Below, in pieces: positions 59,501 to 64,000 of a stretch of 64,000 nucleotides of DNA. Made by a program: the position numbers and the translations under genes. Origin of the DNA: a virus; IMG/VR virus record IMGVR_UViG_3300035701_000008, positions 49,587 through 113,586 of that record, one strand, 5' to 3'. The notes below the pieces were generated by a model that saw nothing but the letters and a program-made list of their open reading frames with translations, had not been told where the DNA came from and made no database searches. How positions within the stretch are numbered: the stretch's first letter is position 1; each line of letters opens with the position of its first letter.

Positions 59501-61758
59501 CATTAAAAAATCAATTTGTAAATCAATGGGGACAAATATATTCTTATGAAACAATTGATACAGGATTCCAAAGAAACATTTATTCATCAGGAACATCAGT
59601 AGTTTTTGGTGGAGATACATTTATTTCTAGATTTACATTCAAGACTAAACTTCCTTTCTTTATAGATAATAGAGTGGGTGCTCCTGATGATAGCGATATA
59701 TTCTATGATGAAATAGGTAACATAGCTTATCCAGTGTATTGGCATTCTGCTAGATCTATATTGGAAGATTATTCATTAACTGTAGGAGGAGCAGCTACAT
59801 TAACAAACATCATATCATATAAAGCACATAATTTTGATTGCCCTAATAGTCAACTTCCTGCTCCTCCAGATACTAATCCTAATAGAACATACTATGATGG
59901 ATACTTCTATTTATTTGCATATGGTATTCCTAATTTCTATTGTGAGAGTTCTTACAATACAGATCTTAGACAAGCATTCAATAATAGAGAAGGAGATTTC
60001 TGGCCACATGTATCTACAGGTATTCCTGATGATTGGGTACAAGAAAGTTATGTATCTATAGCTAATGATAATACATATACATATAATGTAACATTCTCTA
60101 AACAGAATAAAGAAAATACATTTACACACCTTCCTCCAGATTGGACTAGTCAATTATGTTTTACATATTATCCATTTAGAGCAATCTATTCTGATTCACA
60201 AAATATAGATGCTGATAATAGAGTGAATAGTTGGTTAACATATAGAGCACTTTCATATTTTGATTTCCCTCAAAACTTTGGAAACTTAACATCATTAGAT
60301 GGTATACAGAATAAAGCTGTACTAGCTAGATTTGAGAATAAGACATTGATGTATAACAATCTCTTAACTATTGATACAAGTAATCCACAAGCTGCGTATG
60401 TAGGTAATCCAACATTGTTTAGAGGAGCTCCTCCAATAGACTTTGCTGAAACAGATCTTGGATATGTAGGAAGTCAGAATAAAATGTTATTAAAAATACC
60501 ACAAGGACAAATTACTGTTGATGCTAAGAGAGGTCAAGTGTTTCTTATACAAGGAACACAAGTGGAAGATTTATCAGCATTTGGTTCTGGAATGAATAGA
60601 TTCTTTACAGACCATTTAGCATTTGAAATTCTTAGATATTTTCCATCAAAACAAATTTTAGTTGATGGACAATTAATAACTATACCTGGAGTTAATACAG
60701 ATAATAATTTTACAGGTATTGGTTTACATGGTTTCTATGATAGTAAGTTTGATAGAGTTATTATATCAAAACTTGATTACATTCCTTTAGATAATAATAT
60801 TCAATATGATTCTGCAACTAGAGAGTTCTACATTGAAGAAACAATAAATGAGGTTGTATTTAAAACACAAGTGTATTTAACAGATCCAGAATATTTCTGT
60901 AATAAGTCTTGGACTCTATCATTCAATGTAAACACAAAAACTTGGGTGAGCTTTCATAGCTACATTCCTAATTTCTATATAGCAGAAAACAATTTCTTCT
61001 ATTCAGGGATTAATGGATGTTGTGATGATTTTGATTTAATTGCAGGAGAGATAGTTCCTACTCCTCCAACAACAACCACCACTAGTACACCAGCTCCTCC
61101 AACAACAAGTACTACCACTACAGCTAATACAAATTGTACATTAGTTGGAATAGGAAGAGTAACAGATTGTACATTAGTTGGAACAGGTGTAATTACAGTT
61201 CCCCCAGTTTGCACAAGACCTACTGGATTAAATTCATTTACATTGATTACAGGATATAATATAATATCTCCACCATCAACTGTTGTTTCAACAGGAAGTC
61301 AAATAGATGCTTGTAATGCAATTACATATGTAACAACAAATGCAGGCTTTACATATACATCAGTTATTGGAAGAGCTGCAAGTCTTATATTGTTGGAAAC
61401 AGTGTATGCAAACAATGGTACAACAGATTGTAGTGTAGTGCCTGATGGTTGGTATTTTACAGATGAAAGTGCAAATACAACAAGAGAGGTGTATCACATT
61501 GTATCAGGAGTGATCACTGATATAGTGGCATGTTTTACACCAACCACTACAACCACTACAACACTTCCTTGTACATTGTATAAAGCATCAAAAACTGCAG
61601 CTGGTATATCTACAATTAATTATGTAAATTGTGCAGGTGTTCCTACAATTACAGAAGTTGGAATTGTAGGAGGAGGATATTCAGAAGTAACATTTTGTGC
61701 ATCATGTTGTACATCAGTTCCACCAAGTGTAACATTAACTAATATAGGAGGATGCTAA
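56554..61758 (+). CDS. Giant muzzle-type tail protein with Thr linkers
   Basis: 1,734 residues. MADQEDKQSGNIKQEFNS then IGLNMDQTVNQIKPGTLTYALNAALENFD and WTDGINPRRYLDLNNVP are conserved at the N-terminus of the crAss muzzle (tail stabilisation) protein. The body is long beta structure with Cys pairs. Around 1,504-1,525 is a Thr/Pro linker, then CTLVGIGRVTDCTLVGTG repeat units, a further beta domain, another Thr run at about 1,662 and a Cys-rich end. The body probably forms the tail end; the appended C-terminal modules are likely surface exposed. Confidence 0.8.
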   Translation: MADQEDKQSGNIKQEFNSANIGLNMDQTVNQIKPGTLTYALNAALENFDSSSVNYQNEQGNELCVTFPQGYILIGTHFINEKNKHIFYITNPDINNSQIGYMDNNDCIYRTLVEAPCLNFNINHPIHKTVHKITNCTIEIYWTDGINPRRYLDLNNVPKLLQVGSTLCDPIYTDELDCNQLKLQPNFSIPQINVTDITTGGELVAGTYQFAAQYSDALGNPYTSYYSVTNPTPIADVAITTVNFNYTVGKSIVINVTELDVTGQYQYFNLAVIKTVNGITSVELVGTYFIEQDNDQITYTGQNKTQIQLTINDIFEKFPYYDIAQDVTSVQDILVWDNLTSINRINYQYIASNITLLWETYRIPATENYADEINATNLRGYLRDEVYAFEIVFLLKNGKQTDGFHIPGRVKGFVENTSPNILDTDPDFIGEPEPGTNYSPYWKIYNTASVIGSAVGDPIGNATPYQYGQFAYWESTEEYPCNADVWGDLAGQPIRHHKFPDILVSPAFESRLFTTASSLVMGNDAVFPIGVRVDSDQIRSLISSSPLTVEQRDDIVGYKIVRGDRGTNKSIVAKGILRNVGTYEREGQNYYFPNYPYNDLNKDPFINKTNNAWKQICEPFVINVTELDSNGVVKIEYTSCNTDKLTTQELKTLGPHNICAISKPLVISGKATSAYGNYEIWTIASGGTFIQACAGWRAQWTDQFGQTQTEWVEGWPTNSSYTINVKASEPGSPPNVFCVEYCNHCGIEIRKIGEVIAADQCKDPTPQPPLEETNAHRQIFNSPETSFGQPFLGNVLKLENVMFGGGKGHFTQVKNNAKYKLLTKEAQQDALASSSTIGNITNPFNATAMFTAYQAYLTIYVNGITRRNYAQSFNTIADYNYSESIPNGQGVKQRNLGIKRYLIPGVESVGDTFPVNNYRRESSVYLRTDLTKPVLPFPSNSPNMIVAGSPKVTDYSRFTIGDTSACSSPEKEQDLRAVSYYASLKNQFVNQWGQIYSYETIDTGFQRNIYSSGTSVVFGGDTFISRFTFKTKLPFFIDNRVGAPDDSDIFYDEIGNIAYPVYWHSARSILEDYSLTVGGAATLTNIISYKAHNFDCPNSQLPAPPDTNPNRTYYDGYFYLFAYGIPNFYCESSYNTDLRQAFNNREGDFWPHVSTGIPDDWVQESYVSIANDNTYTYNVTFSKQNKENTFTHLPPDWTSQLCFTYYPFRAIYSDSQNIDADNRVNSWLTYRALSYFDFPQNFGNLTSLDGIQNKAVLARFENKTLMYNNLLTIDTSNPQAAYVGNPTLFRGAPPIDFAETDLGYVGSQNKMLLKIPQGQITVDAKRGQVFLIQGTQVEDLSAFGSGMNRFFTDHLAFEILRYFPSKQILVDGQLITIPGVNTDNNFTGIGLHGFYDSKFDRVIISKLDYIPLDNNIQYDSATREFYIEETINEVVFKTQVYLTDPEYFCNKSWTLSFNVNTKTWVSFHSYIPNFYIAENNFFYSGINGCCDDFDLIAGEIVPTPPTTTTTSTPAPPTTSTTTTANTNCTLVGIGRVTDCTLVGTGVITVPPVCTRPTGLNSFTLITGYNIISPPSTVVSTGSQIDACNAITYVTTNAGFTYTSVIGRAASLILLETVYANNGTTDCSVVPDGWYFTDESANTTREVYHIVSGVITDIVACFTPTTTTTTTLPCTLYKASKTAAGISTINYVNCAGVPTITEVGIVGGGYSEVTFCASCCTSVPPSVTLTNIGGC

Positions 61759-61759
61759 T

Positions 61760-62626
61760 ATGTCAAAAACTATAACCATAAAATTAACAAAGGCTGGCCC
61801 TAAAGCAGGGCCATTCACCATCTCTGATCAATTTGGTAATATAATAGCAGAAGATGTTCTTAAAAAAACTCTTATTGCTGGCATTAGTTACATTGTAAAT
61901 AATAATGTAACAATTCTTGTAATAAAGTCTACAGGAAGTTGTAAGATAGAAAAGACAATAAGTCTTGCTCCTATAACAACAGAAGAATATGCTAACAGTA
62001 CTTTTTTAGAAATTATGACAGCATGTATATGGAGACATTTGACTAACATAAGTCTTTATAATACATTCTATGGAAACATAGAACCATATATTATTGAGTA
62101 TCCATTTGCGTATAAATATCAAGATGAAATCTTACAGAATGTAAAAGACTATACGAAAGCATATGAGTATATATCTATATCAGATGGTGTATTTAATGAT
62201 AATACAAGAATAGAAACAAACAATAAATATTTTAATAAGAGTATTCTATACAATGGACAACAGAGTTCAGGAGTGTTGAATCTTGTTGCTAAACCTCTTA
62301 ATGATATGCGTGCGTACATGCAATATCCAATATTCAATACAGATAGCAAAACAATTCTATATACCAAGAGTGATAACTTCTATCAGTATAATACATTCTT
62401 TGCTTTACAGAAAAGTTCTCAAGTTCCATTGTTTAATACAGGATGTGAAAGCTTATCTATTGATAAGGTGATTAACCAAAGCAATATGGATTATGGATCC
62501 AGAAGTTTCAAGAAAGCTACACTAAGAGCTAAAGAGCTCAAGATACGTCATATATTAGATGACAATTGTACAACTCATCTTGTCTCACAATTTATTATTG
62601 GAACAGCTCAAATATCATATAAATAA
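61760..62626 (+). CDS. Tail protein with divergent attachment module
   Basis: 288 residues. Residues 3-72 (ITIKLTKAGPKAGPFTISDQ... VLVIKSTGSCKIEKTI-type) align with the N-terminal unit of the proteins at 51,502 and 52,273, here without a Thr linker. The C-terminal 200 residues (FLEIMTACIWRHLTNISLYN, YIEYPFAYKYQDEILQNVKD) are a different alpha/beta domain, conserved in crAss-like phages as I recall. It is 1 nt from the muzzle stop and TAATG-coupled to the next gene. Confidence 0.65.
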   Translation: MSKTITIKLTKAGPKAGPFTISDQFGNIIAEDVLKKTLIAGISYIVNNNVTILVIKSTGSCKIEKTISLAPITTEEYANSTFLEIMTACIWRHLTNISLYNTFYGNIEPYIIEYPFAYKYQDEILQNVKDYTKAYEYISISDGVFNDNTRIETNNKYFNKSILYNGQQSSGVLNLVAKPLNDMRAYMQYPIFNTDSKTILYTKSDNFYQYNTFFALQKSSQVPLFNTGCESLSIDKVINQSNMDYGSRSFKKATLRAKELKIRHILDDNCTTHLVSQFIIGTAQISYK

Positions 62627-64000
62627 TGGCTAGTAAAGTAAAATGCACATGTGGATGGAGTTGGAACAAATCTGATTCCAGTAAGAAAGATATGTACATA
62701 TGTCATGAGTGTGGAAGAGACAATAGCAACAACATGAAGAATGGTGGTTGGTTAGACTCATATGCTGATGGTGGAACAATGCAAGAGCACCAAGAGAACT
62801 ATAATGATTCACAAGCTTCTGCTCCTGAAGGAATGGTGGGAGATGGATTCTCTAATGTAGGTAGAAACTATTCTCCTGCATGGGGAGGACAGTTTCAAGA
62901 AGGAGGAGAAATTCCTATGGCTCAAAATGGTAAAGCTACAAGAGCTGATAGTCTTGCTGTATATAATAATAGTAAAAAAGTAGAAAATTTTTATAAAATT
63001 AATAATTATAAAAAAGATAGAGAAGAGTTTAGTAATTGGAAAAAAGAAGACCCTCATTATATAAATGATGAAGTTTATAAAGATTACTTTAATAACAAAG
63101 GTAAAAAACTTAAATCAGGTGTTTTTGAATCTGATAAAGTTTTAAAATCAGAATATAGAAAAAATATAGATAAAAATAAGTATCTACAAAGAGAGCAGTC
63201 TAATTTTTGGTTAAATACTGATGCTCCTATGCAAAGTTTTGATAGAAGAATACGTCCTTTAGAAGGAAAAAAATACTTTCGAGGAGATGATGCTGTAGAA
63301 ATACCTACTTATAATAATATTGGTAATAAACCATTTGATTTACTTACAGATACTGAGAAAAAACAAAGAGTAGACAAATATGGTACTGATGGTGTCCCTA
63401 AAAGTTATTTAAATAAAAATAAACCTACTACAACTAAACAAACTACAAAACCTAAAAGTGGTTATGTTTTACAAGCTGATGGTACTAAATTTTATGATAA
63501 GTTTATTCCAGCAGGTAAGTATTTGGATTATAGAAATCATACTGGGGATGGTGCTCCTCCATATCAAAATGAACCACAAAAAAGAAAAACTATAAAAGGA
63601 ATAGAAAACAGTTTACAACCAATAGGAATACAAAATGATTTTAATATAGAAGCAGACATTCCACAAATAAGACAACACGTAAGACAACCAAAGTATTATG
63701 ATGTAGAAGATTATACACATGGTTCTACAAATTATAGTGGAACACAATCTAATTATAGAACATCTGACCTATCTACATTATCAGAACAAAGTCCTAACAA
63801 TACAAGAAAGATAACACCACGTTATCAAATAGGTGGATCTGTCTATCCAGTTAATTATGTTCCTCAAGCAGCCATGGGTGGTTCTATTCCAGGAGCTGTA
63901 GGATTTACATATGCTAGAACAGGATCTCCTAGTAAAGGACCACGTAGAAATCAAACTGATGTTACAGATGCTTCTGCAAAAAATGGTGATGTAATTGTAA
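62626..64000 (+). CDS. Large crAss virion protein with N-terminal zinc ribbon, cut by edge
   Basis: At least 458 residues; the 3' end is outside. CTCGWSWNKSDSSKKDMYICHECG (7-30) is a zinc ribbon, then NNMKNGGWLDSYADGG and repeated GG/NG-rich low-complexity segments (WGGQFQEGGEIPMAQNGK, RYQIGGSVYPVNYVPQAAMG). This is the start of a large, conserved crAss virion protein placed behind the muzzle, as I recall it; such proteins are thought to be cargo or virion-interior proteins. No enzyme motif is visible in the part present. Confidence 0.7.
   Translation, partial: MASKVKCTCGWSWNKSDSSKKDMYICHECGRDNSNNMKNGGWLDSYADGGTMQEHQENYNDSQASAPEGMVGDGFSNVGRNYSPAWGGQFQEGGEIPMAQNGKATRADSLAVYNNSKKVENFYKINNYKKDREEFSNWKKEDPHYINDEVYKDYFNNKGKKLKSGVFESDKVLKSEYRKNIDKNKYLQREQSNFWLNTDAPMQSFDRRIRPLEGKKYFRGDDAVEIPTYNNIGNKPFDLLTDTEKKQRVDKYGTDGVPKSYLNKNKPTTTKQTTKPKSGYVLQADGTKFYDKFIPAGKYLDYRNHTGDGAPPYQNEPQKRKTIKGIENSLQPIGIQNDFNIEADIPQIRQHVRQPKYYDVEDYTHGSTNYSGTQSNYRTSDLSTLSEQSPNNTRKITPRYQIGGSVYPVNYVPQAAMGGSIPGAVGFTYARTGSPSKGPRRNQTDVTDASAKNGDVIV

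Noticed and set aside
62809-63057. 82-residue minus-strand frame near the right end
   Set aside because: Antisense to the large zinc-ribbon virion gene, which stays open to the window edge.
1-64000. Stop-codon reassignment as seen in some crAss-like phages
   Set aside because: Genes have normal lengths under the standard code and a few end in TAG (45,595; 19,320; 20,354) without long in-frame extension at 45,595. No suppressor tRNA is seen.
1-64000. CRISPR array or insertion sequence
   Set aside because: No spaced direct repeats of CRISPR type, transposase or IS ends seen on either strand.

Overview
This 64 kb window is part of a crAss-like phage (order Crassvirales) of a Bacteroidota host. 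The right half holds the crAss-type late module in the expected order: large terminase, portal, a putative scaffold, a major capsid protein of the crAss type, tail-ring proteins and a 1,734-residue muzzle-type tail protein. The Bacteroidota host is inferred from several promoters of the TTTG/TTG-N19-21-TAnnTTTG type, from a DUF5522 protein, from FISUMP and Lcl_C (DUF1566) domains, and from AT-rich DNA with weak ribosome-binding sites. Genes read in the standard genetic code; most end in TAA or TGA, a few in TAG. Both window ends cut through genes. No integrase, reverse transcriptase, CRISPR array or RNA polymerase gene is visible here.

Left arm (1-34,052, all minus strand) holds replication, nucleotide metabolism and host take-over. 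It encodes a NinG-like HNH protein (cut by the edge), MazG-type pyrophosphohydrolase, RecA/UvsX recombinase, PD-(D/E)XK nuclease, HNH nuclease, an rIIA/rIIB pair, a uracil-DNA glycosylase homologue whose catalytic Asp is replaced by Cys, a TOPRIM primase, a putative SSB, a Sak4-like ATPase, an SF2 helicase, a DnaB-type helicase with a possible loader, a family B DNA polymerase, and a MoxR AAA+ ATPase with a VWA partner. Between these lie dozens of small unknown genes, often coupled by ATGA or TAATG overlaps. I recovered 14 small complete genes by reading between the larger ones, including a 37-residue lipoprotein and a DUF5522 protein, as well as the two genes cut by the window edges.

At 26.4-27.3 kb there is a non-coding transcription unit with its own promoter and terminator. 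It contains a complete tmRNA (ssrA) gene with a G3-U70 alanine identity pair and an unusually long reading frame ending VAVAA. The tmRNA is flanked by structured leader and trailer RNA of unknown role.

A 327-bp divergent intergenic region (34,053-34,379) with a G-quadruplex motif separates the arms. The right arm (34,380-64,000, all plus strand) starts with a conserved winged-helix-like protein, an IHF/HU protein and a zinc protein, and continues into packaging, capsid and tail genes. A CAU-anticodon tRNA with initiator-like C1xA72 mismatch and a predicted three-way-junction RNA lie directly after the capsid gene. From 46.6 to 62.6 kb many virion proteins carry poly-Thr or Thr/Ser linkers joining shared N-terminal virion-attachment modules to different C-terminal domains (FISUMP, Lcl_C, unknown). 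This looks like a mix-and-match receptor-binding system. The last gene runs off the right edge.
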